The position numbers and the translations under genes were made by a program. Below, piece by piece: positions 1-9,274 of a DNA stretch of 61,596 nucleotides (positions within the stretch are counted from its first letter, which is position 1; each line of letters opens with the position of its first letter). The stretch covers positions 1 to 61,596 of the forward strand of contig CAJFQF010000013.1 of NCBI GenBank assembly GCA_904418995.1, written 5' to 3'. This stretch comes from Heritagella_A intestinalis (GTDB lineage: Bacteria; Bacillota; Clostridia; Oscillospirales; Acutalibacteraceae). The notes beneath the pieces are model-generated. The model had not been told where the DNA came from and made no database searches. It saw only the letters and a program-made list of their open reading frames with translations.

Positions 1-140
1 TTCCCTTGCCGGGGTATCCCATTCGGACGGTCATGCAGTTTTCAAGGTGCTGTTGTCTCTCGACAAATACAGTTTAACGAAAAATCGGGACTGCTCCCGT
101 ATATCCAAGAGGTTGGAAAATGGGTGCGAAAAGCGGAAAT

Positions 141-170
141 TTCCACGCTTATAGAAATCTGTGCTATAAT
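141..170 (+). promoter_or_regulatory. Extended -10 promoter of the XRE gene
   Basis: TATAAT lies at 165-170, preceded by TG at 162-163, giving the extended -10 form TGnTATAAT. The -35 region near 141-147 is weak, as is common for extended -10 promoters. The start codon of the XRE gene is about 30 bases downstream. Confidence 0.6.
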
Positions 171-198
171 AGGAAGCAGAATGAGAGGGGGCGCGAAT

Positions 199-1167
199 AT
201 GAACATTAAGCTGACAATCCCGGAGCGGCTCAAAGATTTGCGGACAGAGTGCGGCCTGACGCTGGAGCAGCTGTCCGTGGCAACAGGCATTTCCCGCGCC
301 GCCCTTGGCAAGTATGAGGCAGACGATTTTAAGGACATTAGTCCGTTCAGCATCGCGGCACTGGCAAAGTTCTATGGGGTGTCTGCTGATTACCTGATGG
401 GGCTGACAGAAATAAAAAATCACCCAAACACAGAGCTGGATGCTCTGAATTTGGGTGATGATGCGATTGAAGTATTGAAAACGGGGCGGTTTAACCACCG
501 ATTGCTATCGGAGCTGATTTATCACAAAGATTTTCAGCGGTTAATGCTAGACGCAGAAATTTATGTTGACCGCATCGCGGATATGCGGATCAACGACATG
601 AACGCCGTGCTGGAAGCCGTGCGTCAAATGGTGCTGGCAAAGAAAGGCGATGGGAAAAATGATCTCTATCTGCGTACGCTGGAGTTGGCTCAGGTGCCGG
701 AGGAAGAATACTTCGGCCATGTAGTCGCGGATGACCTGGCAGGGATACTTCGTGATATTCGGGAAGGCCACAAAACCGACAGCACAACGGCAGATGAACC
801 GTCCGCCGCTGCACAAGTCCAACAGCAGTTACAGACTGCCATGAATTTTGAGGGCAGCAGCGACGAAAAGAAGGCGCGGGCGCTCTTGGCTACCCTTGGT
901 ATTGACTACGATGCCATCACCAAGGAACAGTTTGTCAATCTGATTGAGGTGCTACGGCTGTCGACGGAAAAGGGAAAAGAAAGCGTAAATAGACAAGAAA
1001 ATACGCCGCATCCAGCAAGATATGCTGAATACGGCGTATTTTTTCATTGCTCAATCCTGACTGACAGATGCCACAATTGTAATTCTTTCAAATTACTTTC
1101 TTATGAGCACCTGCAGAAGGCCGGAGGGCATTTTTCGTTAGGGTTTAGGCACGGGGAAGAACCATAA
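199..1167 (+). CDS. XRE-family helix-turn-helix regulator, 3' end probably altered
   Basis: This is a 322-residue protein. An N-terminal Cro/C1-type helix-turn-helix (about residues 8-68) contains LTLEQLSVATGISRAALGKY and ends in the typical YGVSADYLMG. The middle is alpha-helical and acidic, without a recognised domain. The ATG at 199 was chosen because GAGAGGGGG sits 8-10 bases upstream; an in-frame ATG at 181 has no such site. Regulators of this shape are common in integrative elements of gut Firmicutes, so a mobile origin is likely but no integrase or att site is visible here. The oddity is the 3' end: the frame runs through a strong intrinsic terminator at 999-1044 and continues about 40 low-complexity codons. 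Both other frames stop just before that hairpin (TAA or TAG within AAGCGTAAATAG), so a single-base indel has probably removed the native stop. Confidence 0.75.
   Translation: MNIKLTIPERLKDLRTECGLTLEQLSVATGISRAALGKYEADDFKDISPFSIAALAKFYGVSADYLMGLTEIKNHPNTELDALNLGDDAIEVLKTGRFNHRLLSELIYHKDFQRLMLDAEIYVDRIADMRINDMNAVLEAVRQMVLAKKGDGKNDLYLRTLELAQVPEEEYFGHVVADDLAGILRDIREGHKTDSTTADEPSAAAQVQQQLQTAMNFEGSSDEKKARALLATLGIDYDAITKEQFVNLIEVLRLSTEKGKESVNRQENTPHPARYAEYGVFFHCSILTDRCHNCNSFKLLSYEHLQKAGGHFSLGFRHGEEP
999..1044 (+). terminator. Intrinsic terminator inside the XRE reading frame
   Basis: AAATACGCCG (999-1008) pairs with CGGCGTATTT (1032-1041), with an inner CAGCA/TGCTG stem, and a run of T follows. It lies within the annotated frame of the XRE gene rather than after it, which suggests the true gene ended just upstream. 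Confidence 0.75.
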
Positions 1168-1177
1168 CGGCTCTATC

Positions 1178-4100
1178 TTATGCGTGCTTGCGGGATTTGC
1201 GGAGCACTACAACTGCCAGCGCGGACAGGGAAGCTGCTGCCAGGAGGAACCACACCATCAGGTTGGTGTTGTCGCCGGTGGCCGGGTTCTTGTTGTCGTC
1301 CATGGGTCCCTTGTTGGGATCCTGGGTGCTGGTGTTGTCGTCCTTGTTGTCATCGGAAGGCTTGGGATCCTCTGCGGAGGTCTCTACCAGGTTATCCATG
1401 GCGCTGCGCAGGGTTGCCTCTGCCTCGTCCACAGTAGCCTGCTCGTCCTCGGACAGGGATTCGTCTTCCATCACCAGGTTTGCAGCCTTCAGGGCGGCAG
1501 TAAATGCCTGCACGCTCTCTGCGGTGTACTTGGTGGTGTCGATAGCGTTGGCCTTGTTCAGGAGCTCTTCCAGGATGGACTTGTCAGCCTTATACCGCTG
1601 GGCCAGAATGGCCTGCAGGAGGGCTTCCTGGGCAGCGTCCACATCGCCCTGCATGGCGTCGCCGTCTTCATAGACTGCCTGGGCATCAGCCAGAGCGTCT
1701 ACCAACAGCTGCCAGTTGTCGGCAACATACTTGTCAGCATCCATTCCTTCGGCCACAGTAATCAGGTCTTCCAGTTCAGACTTATCGCCCTTGATGAAGC
1801 CAAGGCTCCAGCAAGCTTCCATAAGCTGGTCGATGGCGTCCCAAACCTCTTCCTCGCTGGCTGTGTTGTTGGCGAGGACTGCCTGGGCGTTGGCCATAGC
1901 AGCGTCGTACATAGCCTTCACGCTGTCAATCACATCGGTGGTATCCTGAGCGGCGGCATAGTCGATAGCTGCCTGGAGCAGGACCTTCTGGGCGGATACG
2001 GCCACCTGCATGGTGTTCAGCTGGGTGCCGTTCTTAATGAAGTTCACAGTGTAGAGGCCGGGGTTATCCAGCTCCAGGATGCCTTCATAATCTCTGGGGG
2101 TGGGGTCTGCGCGATACAGTTCCAGCTCCTGGAGACGGACAGCCTGATACTGGTCGCCGTTAATGGAGCGGTTGATCTTCAGACGGTAGACCTGGGCCTC
2201 GGTGGTTTCCTCAATGTTGCGGTCCACGGTGCCGGCGGTGTTGTCGGTGACATGGTCAACAGTGATCCAGTTGGCATCGTTGCTGAGGATGGCGGAATTG
2301 GTGGCGCTGTCAGAGGCCAGGAATTCTTCCTCGGTCATGCCCACAGCCTCGGTGTTGAGGACCTGGAGCTCAAAGTCTTCGGTGTTGTAAGCCTGGGGTT
2401 CGCCGTTAGCCTGGGCATGCATGGATACCCATCTGCCAATCTCTTCGGGCTGATCCAGGGCAAAGGCTGCCCAGCCGCTCCAGGCGCCGACGCACCACTT
2501 GGTTTGGACGGAACCGTCAAACATCATCGCATAGGTTTCGGCCTCGCCGGTGATGCCGGAGCCGCCCAGGATTCTGGCGTTGAGGGCCACGTTGGTTTCG
2601 GTATCTACTTCGGGAACATCGGACATATCGGGCTCGTTGACCATATTGCCCTCAGAATCGAAGATCTCAGCATAGACCTTGGTGGGAACAGAAGCGTCGC
2701 CCTGGATATCGTAATCCTCGGCAACCCAGTCAAGGTCGGTCATATCCGCGATCACGGTGCCGCGAACGGTCTCAGCGTCGTTGTAATACGCCTCGAAGTA
2801 ATCCATGGTGCGCAGGGTCGCGCCGGCCTTCTTGGTGACGTCAACCACCTCGGGCAGTTCGGCAAAGTAGATCACCGGGCGCTGGCCGCTGTAGTCCACG
2901 GAAGCAGCCTCTGCCAAAGCTCTGGCAAAGTCGCCTTCGGGAGTGCCGGCGGTCATGTCAAAGCGGCTGCCGCTCAGATTGAAGTCGGCGGCGTTGGCAT
3001 AATCGGCGGCGTCAGCGGTGGTCAGGGTTTCCAGTGCGCTGTCGTTTGCATAGAAGTTCACCAGGCTGGTGAGAGCGCTGATGTCAAAGGTGGTCTTTTC
3101 GGTGCCGGTAAGGGCCAGGGTCTCCAGAGCTGTGCAGCCCGTGAGGTCTACAGCCAAATCGGCGGGGGTATTGTCCAGATACAGGGTGGTCAGGCCGGTG
3201 CAGCCGGACAGGTTCAGGTCGTCCAGAGCGGTAAGGGCGGAAATCGCGCCTTCTGCAATGGTGGTCAGACTCTCGCAGCCGGACAGGTTCAGATAGGTGA
3301 TGCCGCTGGGAATCTCGGCCCGCTCGATAGAGGTGATGCTGGTGCCGGAGAGGTTCAGGCCGGTGAGGCCGGAAACCAGGTTCAGGCCTGTCAGGTCGCT
3401 GATGTCCAGGCCGGACAGATCCAGTTCGCCAAGGTAAGAAGTCAGGTCGCTGTAGGTGGGGCCAATCTTCTCCTGAAGGGCTGCGCGCAGAGCGTCATCG
3501 GGAACAAATTCCTCGGTGTACTCGCTATCATCGCCCACAGGCTCGCCGTTGATGAAGATAAAGGTGGTGGGTGCGGATACGTTGCCGTTGCGGTCCGTCA
3601 GGGTGATTACCGCAGTCTGCATCCCATCCTGCGGGATATTGATGCCAATGGCGGAACTGCCGTTAAACCGGGTGTACTCTCTCACGCTGCCGTTGATCTC
3701 CATAGTCATGGAATCCCAATCCTCGGGGATAGGCGTGGTGAGGATGTAAGTGCTGCTGCTGCCCTCATGGCGGAACTCGCCCTCGAAGGGTGCGCAGTAG
3801 TTGTCGGCCAGCTCGCCGAAGTAGCTCACAGGTGCGTTCTCGCTGCCATCGCTGTTAATGGTGGTCAGGGTGATGAGGTACTTGCTGCCGTCCTCCAGGG
3901 GAACGTCAAAGGCAGCCTCGCCAACGCCCTTCTCCACGGTAACGGCCTCGGGATTCTCCTTGTCGCTGTACCAGTAGGACAGCTCGGCCTTGACGCTCTG
4001 ATAGTCGTCGGCGGAATCGTCCCAGGTCACGGTCACAGCGTTGTTGCCGCTGGCGGCCAGGACGTTGGAAACCTGCTTGCCGGTGTTGGCGGCAACAGAA

Positions 4101-6298
4101 GCGGCCTCGCTCATGGAGCCGTCGATGCCCACTGCATACAGGTTGAAGGCAGTGATTTCATCGGGGTTCTCCAGGGTCTGCACATAGTAGTTGTCGGTGT
4201 AAGCGCCGCCGATGAAGCGCTCGCTGCCGTCTGCATATTCTGCATACAGGCGATAGAGCTGGACTTCATCGTAGTTTTCATTGATATCCCAGGAGAACTG
4301 ATACTCGCCGGTGGTATCAAACTGCTTCTCCACGGCAAAGCCGGTGGGAGCGGCGGGGGTATAGGACTGGCCGTCGCTGACCTTCAGGCCGCCCAGGTTC
4401 ATCTGGTAGCCGTCTACCTGCTCCTCGGCGGAAATCTCCACGCCGATAGCGGCGATGGTATCGCCGGCGAAGGTGTCGTCCAGCTCAAAGGTGGCAGTCT
4501 GCCAGCCGCTGGTCTGCTTGCCGGAGTCTGCAATGGGCAGATACACGATCTGCTCGGGGTTGCTTTCAAAAATCAGGCCAATCTGCATGGTGGAAGAATC
4601 ATCTGCAGAGGGCTTGTTATAGGTCAGAGAAACGGTGGTGTCGGCGGTGACGTCCAGAGCCGTCTTATAGAGGCTGATGTACTGGCTGCCGGCTACAGAG
4701 CCGTAGATTGCCAGGGAGGAGCCGCCGTTATAAGCGCCGATCTGCTCATAATCGAAGGAAGACTCGGTGCCGTCGGCCAGGACCTTGCCCTGCTCGGGGC
4801 CGTAGTCCCAATCCAGATCCAGCTGGTTGTCATCGGTACTCTCCACCCACCACTGCCAGGTAGGCAGGATGTCCTGGAGGTTCACGTTGGTCCACTCCAC
4901 ATCGCGGATGACTTCGCCGCCCTCAAAGTACTGCATGCCGTGGCCGTTGTTGAAATCGGTGGTAAATACAGAACCATCGATAACAGAACGCTCGGCAACA
5001 TACTTGGAGAAGCCCTTAAAGGCAGTGCCGGTAACCTCCACGTCGGGGCGGTCTACGCTCTCATAATCGCCCACATTCTCAGAGGGAGCGGTGAAATACA
5101 TACGCTCGCGTTCTTCGTTGGCCCACTGGTAGTCGGCCTGATACCGCAGGTTGTCGTTCTGGCCGTACTGCTCGCGGTAGAAGTCGCTGCCCCAAATGGC
5201 GAAGCTCAGGCGGGAGTTGCCGGTGCTGTCCAGCAGACGGTCCAGATCCTGGCTCCATCTCCACTGGCCGCCCTCTACGCCGTAGTAAATGACCTCATGG
5301 GCGTCCAGGTTCGCTTCGGGATGGGCCTCGTTGATGCTTTCCAGATAATCCACATCTGCCTGCATATCGGTATTGGGATCTCCGTAGCTAGGCAAATTCC
5401 AGTAGTTCAGGAAAATGGAGTCGGAAACCCGACCGTTCTCTGCGTTCCAAACCCAGTTGCTGTTGGTGGAATTAAAGTGGTTCTGATAGGAGATGTAGCC
5501 CTGATCCGTAATGGAATCGTACCACTGGATGTAGCAGCCCTGGTCCCGCATCCACTTGAGCATCTCTTTAAACAGGGGCACATAGGAAGCATCGATGCCT
5601 TCTTCCTGGTTGATGAAGTAGCCGTCGAAGCCGTAGTCGTTCATAATGTCGATGAGCTTCTGGGCATAGGGGAAGTTGCCCTCTTCATCCTTGTACAGCC
5701 ACTCTTCGGTGTACTGGGGGGTTCTGGGAACGAAGTACTCGCCCAGGGCCTTGACGCCGTTCTTATGGGCGGCGTTGATGGTGGAAACGGTGGGCAGGGC
5801 CACAGTGCCGTATTCCTTGTTGTCGGACCCTCTGATAATGCCAGCCGTGGGACGTCCGCCAGCGCCGATAAGGTCGGTATACTGCCAGAACTTATAGGCA
5901 TTGAAAGAGAAGTCGTCATAGGAGTGGTTGCCGTTCCAGGGGGCGTTGGTCACGTCGGTGGAGCGGTAGTTGCCGGACGAAATAGCGTACAGGGAGACGC
6001 CTTCATCCAAATTGGGGTTGGCCTGGGTCGCTGCAAACTGCTCGTTGCGCTCCTGCAGGGGCACATACGCTTTCAGCTCATCCGAATAGTCGTCCGTTGC
6101 CGGGTCATAATTCAGGATGTCCACAAACCGGAAGCCGTGGGCCCAGGGTTCATAGGTTGTGCTGCTCTTGGCCTCTGCCTGGGCAGCCTCATCCTCCTGA
6201 GGCTCTGCGGCAAAGACTGCGGTGGTGGAAAATGCCGACGTGGAAAGCGCCAGCGCCAGGAACAGGGCAATTGCCCGTTTTCCATTTTTCCGCTTCAT
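1178..6298 (-). CDS. Cell-wall anchored GH85 endo-beta-N-acetylglucosaminidase
   Basis: This 1706-residue surface enzyme is predicted to cleave the chitobiose core of N-glycans (GH85, EC 3.2.1.96). Residues 1-31 form a signal peptide ending near VFAA. The GH85 barrel spans roughly 50-480 and contains DYGFDGYFINQEEG, where N230 and E232 match the family's substrate-assisted Asn/Glu pair. Beta-sandwich and fibronectin-like regions follow. A leucine-rich repeat region (repeats like LNLSGCESLTTI) is at about 935-1110, an F5/8 type C (discoidin) carbohydrate-binding domain at about 1228-1396, and three FIVAR-like helical repeats at about 1440-1630. The C-terminus has the sortase motif NPATG (1671-1675), a hydrophobic helix and a basic tail KSRKHA. 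It is divergent from an AraC regulator, a typical arrangement for substrate-induced glycan use. No strong terminator is seen after it. The long open frame on the opposite strand is a codon-bias shadow. Confidence 0.9.
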   Translation of the reverse strand: MKRKNGKRAIALFLALALSTSAFSTTAVFAAEPQEDEAAQAEAKSSTTYEPWAHGFRFVDILNYDPATDDYSDELKAYVPLQERNEQFAATQANPNLDEGVSLYAISSGNYRSTDVTNAPWNGNHSYDDFSFNAYKFWQYTDLIGAGGRPTAGIIRGSDNKEYGTVALPTVSTINAAHKNGVKALGEYFVPRTPQYTEEWLYKDEEGNFPYAQKLIDIMNDYGFDGYFINQEEGIDASYVPLFKEMLKWMRDQGCYIQWYDSITDQGYISYQNHFNSTNSNWVWNAENGRVSDSIFLNYWNLPSYGDPNTDMQADVDYLESINEAHPEANLDAHEVIYYGVEGGQWRWSQDLDRLLDSTGNSRLSFAIWGSDFYREQYGQNDNLRYQADYQWANEERERMYFTAPSENVGDYESVDRPDVEVTGTAFKGFSKYVAERSVIDGSVFTTDFNNGHGMQYFEGGEVIRDVEWTNVNLQDILPTWQWWVESTDDNQLDLDWDYGPEQGKVLADGTESSFDYEQIGAYNGGSSLAIYGSVAGSQYISLYKTALDVTADTTVSLTYNKPSADDSSTMQIGLIFESNPEQIVYLPIADSGKQTSGWQTATFELDDTFAGDTIAAIGVEISAEEQVDGYQMNLGGLKVSDGQSYTPAAPTGFAVEKQFDTTGEYQFSWDINENYDEVQLYRLYAEYADGSERFIGGAYTDNYYVQTLENPDEITAFNLYAVGIDGSMSEAASVAANTGKQVSNVLAASGNNAVTVTWDDSADDYQSVKAELSYWYSDKENPEAVTVEKGVGEAAFDVPLEDGSKYLITLTTINSDGSENAPVSYFGELADNYCAPFEGEFRHEGSSSTYILTTPIPEDWDSMTMEINGSVREYTRFNGSSAIGINIPQDGMQTAVITLTDRNGNVSAPTTFIFINGEPVGDDSEYTEEFVPDDALRAALQEKIGPTYSDLTSYLGELDLSGLDISDLTGLNLVSGLTGLNLSGTSITSIERAEIPSGITYLNLSGCESLTTIAEGAISALTALDDLNLSGCTGLTTLYLDNTPADLAVDLTGCTALETLALTGTEKTTFDISALTSLVNFYANDSALETLTTADAADYANAADFNLSGSRFDMTAGTPEGDFARALAEAASVDYSGQRPVIYFAELPEVVDVTKKAGATLRTMDYFEAYYNDAETVRGTVIADMTDLDWVAEDYDIQGDASVPTKVYAEIFDSEGNMVNEPDMSDVPEVDTETNVALNARILGGSGITGEAETYAMMFDGSVQTKWCVGAWSGWAAFALDQPEEIGRWVSMHAQANGEPQAYNTEDFELQVLNTEAVGMTEEEFLASDSATNSAILSNDANWITVDHVTDNTAGTVDRNIEETTEAQVYRLKINRSINGDQYQAVRLQELELYRADPTPRDYEGILELDNPGLYTVNFIKNGTQLNTMQVAVSAQKVLLQAAIDYAAAQDTTDVIDSVKAMYDAAMANAQAVLANNTASEEEVWDAIDQLMEACWSLGFIKGDKSELEDLITVAEGMDADKYVADNWQLLVDALADAQAVYEDGDAMQGDVDAAQEALLQAILAQRYKADKSILEELLNKANAIDTTKYTAESVQAFTAALKAANLVMEDESLSEDEQATVDEAEATLRSAMDNLVETSAEDPKPSDDNKDDNTSTQDPNKGPMDDNKNPATGDNTNLMVWFLLAAASLSALAVVVLRKSRKHA

Positions 6299-6512
6299 AA
6301 GGTTCCTCCTTCTCGTATGTTTTTACGTCGTTTTGATTGATTTCCCTTCCTAATCGAGGCCTTTCACCCCTCCTCTTCTCACCTTCTTCCTTTTCCAAAA
6401 TCGGCAGTTTTTGCTGATACCGAGAGCTTTTTGCCTTTGTGTTCAAAAGGCACAAACTGCACATGAATTAAAACAAAATTCTATATTGATTTTACACCTA
6501 TGGGATTTCCAA

Positions 6513-6521
6513 ATAATAGCA
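6513..6521 (-). promoter_or_regulatory. Candidate extended -10 for the GH85 gene
   Basis: On the minus strand TGCTATTAT occurs here (TG, one base, TATTAT), about 215 bases upstream of the GH85 start. No good -35 is present, which would fit an activator-dependent promoter served by the adjacent AraC protein. The rest of the 387-base divergent intergenic region (6299-6685) is AT-rich, without other features I can support. Confidence 0.35.
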
Positions 6522-6581
6522 CAAAATTAAAATAAAACTGGTATATTATTGTAAAATCGCAGAAAAACCTCCCCAAAACCC

Positions 6582-6610
6582 TTGACAGACATCCCAAAAA
6601 AACTGAAAAT
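6582..6610 (+). promoter_or_regulatory. Candidate promoter of the AraC gene
   Basis: A consensus -35 TTGACA is at 6582-6587. With a 17-base spacer the -10 is GAAAAT (4 of 6), and further TATATA-like hexamers follow. The AraC start codon is at 6686. Confidence 0.45.
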
Positions 6611-6685
6611 ATATACAGATGCGGCTTCTGATTCCTTTAATAGAGAAATAAAGTGCGAATCACACAAAAAGGAGAAGGGGATTCA

Positions 6686-7567
6686 ATGGATATTTGTTAC
6701 TGGCAGGTTCCCATGCCGGAATGGGATTTTCCCGTGCGGATTGTAGAGCGCACCAACGAACCGGAGGATATTGGAACCAGCGACTGGTCCCTGCACTGGC
6801 ACGAGGATTTGGAATTTCAATATGTCAAGGCCGGGGCCGTACAGCTCAGCTGCCAGGAGGGCGTCCAGTGGGTCCGCCCCCAGGAAATCTTTTTTGCCAA
6901 CTGGTGCGAGCCCCACCATGCGGTGGGGTTTGAGAGCCGCTCCCGGTATTATGTCATCCAAGTGGATTTGGAGTGGATTTTGGGGGAATCCTGGAACACC
7001 CGGCTGGCCCAATACCGGGACGCCTTTGTCCTCCACGCCCAGAGCTTCCGTGCCTTTATCATGAATGACTCTGTCCTGTGCGGCTTTTTCGACGAAATCA
7101 TCCAGGAATACGCCCTGCGGGAATCCGGGTATGAGCTGCGGGTCAAGGGCGTTTTCCTCAGCGTCATCTGCCATCTCTACCGCCACCACTTCCACCCGGA
7201 GCAGATCCGCCCCAACGATGCTTGCTACGATGCTTCCTTTCAATACACCCGGCGAATCCTCAACTACATCAACCACCACTTTGACAGCCCCATTACCCTA
7301 AAAAACCTGGCTGCCGAAACCGGCATCACCACCGGCTACATCTGCCAGCTTTTCAAGCGACACACCGGCTGCACCGTTACCCAATACATCAACCGCCTGC
7401 GGTGTTACCGGGCCATCTCCCTCATTGAAACCGGCATGTCTGTGACCCAGGCCTCCCTGGCGGTGGGCTATAACGATTACAACTATTTCTCCCGGGTGTT
7501 CAAGCGGTTTGTGGGCATCCGGCCCACGGACTCCATGAAGCGGATTCAGGAAGATTTGAAAAAATAA
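6686..7567 (+). CDS. AraC-family transcriptional regulator
   Basis: This 293-residue protein has an N-terminal cupin-like sensing half (about 1-150, with the family-typical WHEDLEFQYV near residue 38) and a C-terminal double helix-turn-helix (about 190-285), including LAAETGITTGYICQLFKRHT and the signature VGYNDYNYFSRVFKRFVGIRP. The ATG at 6686 was chosen because AAAGGAGAAGG lies 8 bases upstream; an upstream in-frame GTG at 6653 has no ribosome site. It diverges from the GH85 endoglycosidase gene. AraC proteins of this type usually sense a sugar and activate a neighbouring glycan-utilisation gene, so control of the GH85 gene is the natural inference; the ligand cannot be read from the sequence. 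Confidence 0.85.
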   Translation: MDICYWQVPMPEWDFPVRIVERTNEPEDIGTSDWSLHWHEDLEFQYVKAGAVQLSCQEGVQWVRPQEIFFANWCEPHHAVGFESRSRYYVIQVDLEWILGESWNTRLAQYRDAFVLHAQSFRAFIMNDSVLCGFFDEIIQEYALRESGYELRVKGVFLSVICHLYRHHFHPEQIRPNDACYDASFQYTRRILNYINHHFDSPITLKNLAAETGITTGYICQLFKRHTGCTVTQYINRLRCYRAISLIETGMSVTQASLAVGYNDYNYFSRVFKRFVGIRPTDSMKRIQEDLKK

Positions 7568-7601
7568 AAACAGCCCCGCCGGTTCTCCCCCGGCGGGGCT
7601 G
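7561..7601 (-). terminator. Intrinsic terminator after the SPFH gene
   Basis: A 12-base stem, CAGCCCCGCCGG (7571-7582) with CCGGCGGGGCTG (7590-7601), is followed on the minus strand by TTTTTATTTT. It is directly downstream of the SPFH gene and also lies just after the convergent AraC gene, so it may serve both, although only the minus side has the T-run. Confidence 0.85.
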
Positions 7602-7620
7602 CTTATGTTGGCAATCTGAT

Positions 7621-8550
7621 TTAGGCTTTGGGTCTTGTGTCGATATTCCCGTCCGTCACCATTTCCTTGAGGGAGGCAGCCAGGCCGGCCAGGCCCTGGA
7701 TTTCGGAGGGGATAATCAGCTTGGTGGCGCGGCCGTCGGCGGCCTTTTCAAAGGCTTCCAGGCTGCGGATGGCAATCATGCCCTGGGAGGGCTCTGCCTC
7801 GTTAATCATCCGGATACCGTCAGCCACGGCCTTCTGCACGGCGATAATGGCCTCGGCTTCACCCTGGGCCTCCCGGATCTTACTCTCCTTGATGGCTTCG
7901 GCGTTGAGGATGGCGGATTCCTTCTTGCCCTCGGCAATGAGGATAGCGCTGCGCTTTTCGCCCTCGGCGTCCAGAATCCGGGCGCGGCGTTCCCGCTCGG
8001 CCTTCATCTGCTTCTCCATGGCGTCCTGAATCTCCCTGGGCGGGATGATGTTCTTCAGCTCCACCCGGTTGACCTTGATGCCCCAGGGGTCGGTGGCTTC
8101 GTCCAGGATGACCCGGATTTTGCTGTTGATGACGTCGCGGGAAGTCAGGGTGTGGTCCAGCTCCATTTCGCCGATGATGTTCCGCAGGGTGGTGGCGGTG
8201 AGGTTCTCAATGGCGGCAATGGGGCGCTCCACGCCGTAGGTGTACATTTTGGGATCGGTGATTTCAAAGTAAATTACCGTGTCAATCTGCATGGTCACGT
8301 TGTCCTTGGTAATCACCGGCTGGGGCGGGAAATCGATGACCTGCTCCTTCAGGGAGACCTTCTTGGAAATCTTATCCATAAAGGGCACCTTGAAATGCAG
8401 GCCCGTGCCCCAGGTGCACTTATACGCGCCCAGGCGCTCGATAACATAGGCATATGCCTGGGGAACCACCTTGATATTGCAGATGGCGATGAGGATTATC
8501 AAAATCAACAGTACGACGACGACAAAAATGCCGAAATTAAAATCACCCAT
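7621..8550 (-). CDS. SPFH/band 7 membrane protein (stomatin/QmcA-like)
   Basis: A 309-residue stomatin-type protein. An N-terminal membrane helix (about 5-25, IFVVVVLLILIILIAI) is followed by a band 7 domain (about 27-190), with VVPQAYAYVIERLGAY at its start and the family-typical ENLTATTLRNIIGEMELDHTL. A long charged coiled-coil region (about 190-260) and a conserved hydrophobic C-terminal stretch complete it. The ATG at 8550 is preferred over one at 8556 because AGGAGG is then 8 bases away rather than 2. It follows nfeD at short distance on the same strand. NfeD and SPFH proteins are a widespread pair thought to scaffold membrane microdomains and partner proteases. No protease gene is present here. 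Confidence 0.9.
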   Translation of the reverse strand: MGDFNFGIFVVVVLLILIILIAICNIKVVPQAYAYVIERLGAYKCTWGTGLHFKVPFMDKISKKVSLKEQVIDFPPQPVITKDNVTMQIDTVIYFEITDPKMYTYGVERPIAAIENLTATTLRNIIGEMELDHTLTSRDVINSKIRVILDEATDPWGIKVNRVELKNIIPPREIQDAMEKQMKAERERRARILDAEGEKRSAILIAEGKKESAILNAEAIKESKIREAQGEAEAIIAVQKAVADGIRMINEAEPSQGMIAIRSLEAFEKAADGRATKLIIPSEIQGLAGLAASLKEMVTDGNIDTRPKA

Positions 8551-8598
8551 ATACATTTCCTCCTAGTTTACAATCAAAAATCTCCGTTTTTCTTCTGC

Positions 8599-9033
8599 TT
8601 ACAGGGGCTTCACAATGAGCTTCACGCCTTCAATGCGCACCACGGAAACCTCCTGGCCCTGGGGAATCCCCTCCCCGCCCTGCGAACGGGCAGACCAGAC
8701 ATTTCCCTGGATTTTCACCTGCCCCACTGCCGCCACATTGTCGATGGATTCCACCACTGTGCCGGTTTGGCCTACCAGGCGGCCGGCGTTGGTGTCTTCC
8801 TTTCGAAATTTCATCACCCGCTTTACCAGGGGACGAGTGGCGATGAGGCAGACCAGCGTGACTGCCGCGCCGATGAGCACCTGTATCCAATCCCCCGCGC
8901 CGCAGAAACCGGCAATGAGTCCTGCCAGACCTCCGGGCACGAACCAGATGGAAACCAGTTGGGCCGTCAAGCCCTCGATGACCACCGCGGCCAGAATCAC
9001 CCCAAGCCAAATGTAAATCATGTATTCAGCCAT
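8599..9033 (-). CDS. NfeD-family membrane protein
   Basis: A 144-residue protein of the short NfeD type, without the ClpP-like protease domain. Membrane helices lie at about 4-24, 31-47 and 50-68. They are followed by a soluble OB-fold domain (about 80-143) containing GQTGTVVESIDNVAAVGQVK and VRIEGVKLIVKPL. The ATG at 9033 has TAGGAGGTGATG upstream. It is the first gene of a two-gene operon with the SPFH protein (49 bases between them). In characterised pairs, the NfeD OB-fold domain supports assembly of the SPFH partner at the membrane. Confidence 0.88.
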   Translation of the reverse strand: MAEYMIYIWLGVILAAVVIEGLTAQLVSIWFVPGGLAGLIAGFCGAGDWIQVLIGAAVTLVCLIATRPLVKRVMKFRKEDTNAGRLVGQTGTVVESIDNVAAVGQVKIQGNVWSARSQGGEGIPQGQEVSVVRIEGVKLIVKPL

Positions 9034-9079
9034 CACCCATCACCTCCTATCAGGCTGCCAATCCAAATGGCTTGGCTTT

Positions 9080-9107
9080 ATCATACCATAAATCCGGAAG
9101 AATGCAA
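9080..9107 (-). promoter_or_regulatory. Promoter of nfeD-SPFH operon
   Basis: On the minus strand: -35 TTGCAT (9102-9107), a 16-base spacer and -10 TATGAT (9080-9085) preceded by TGG (extended -10). It sits about 45 bases upstream of the nfeD start. Confidence 0.65.
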
Positions 9108-9237
9108 AAGGCCGAATCTCCCCAAAAAAGCCGGTTTTTTTCTGAAAAAGCAGGGATTTTCAGAAGGGCTCCTCCCCGCCTATTCCCAGCCCTTCCCGCT
9201 GTTCCGGGGTCGCGCTCTGTTGATTTTTGTATAATTA

Positions 9238-9251
9238 TTACAATATTGTAA
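9238..9251. promoter_or_regulatory. 14-base perfect palindrome TTACAATATTGTAA
   Basis: A perfect inverted repeat lies just downstream of the last ABC-2 permease gene and upstream of the nfeD promoter. It could be a protein-binding site or an AT-rich 3' structure. The rest of the 9037-9274 gap has a CTGAAAA/TTTTCAG hairpin near 9140-9161 and nothing else I can assign. No clear terminator for the ABC operon was found. Confidence 0.3.
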
Positions 9252-9274
9252 CCTTCTTCACCAGGGCCGTCCGG

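Noticed and set aside
1184..6340. A 1718-codon open frame antisense to the GH85 gene
   Set aside because: It mirrors the GH85 frame exactly, its product is Val/Gly/His-rich low-complexity sequence, and it has no ribosome site or family motif. It arises from GC-rich codon bias.
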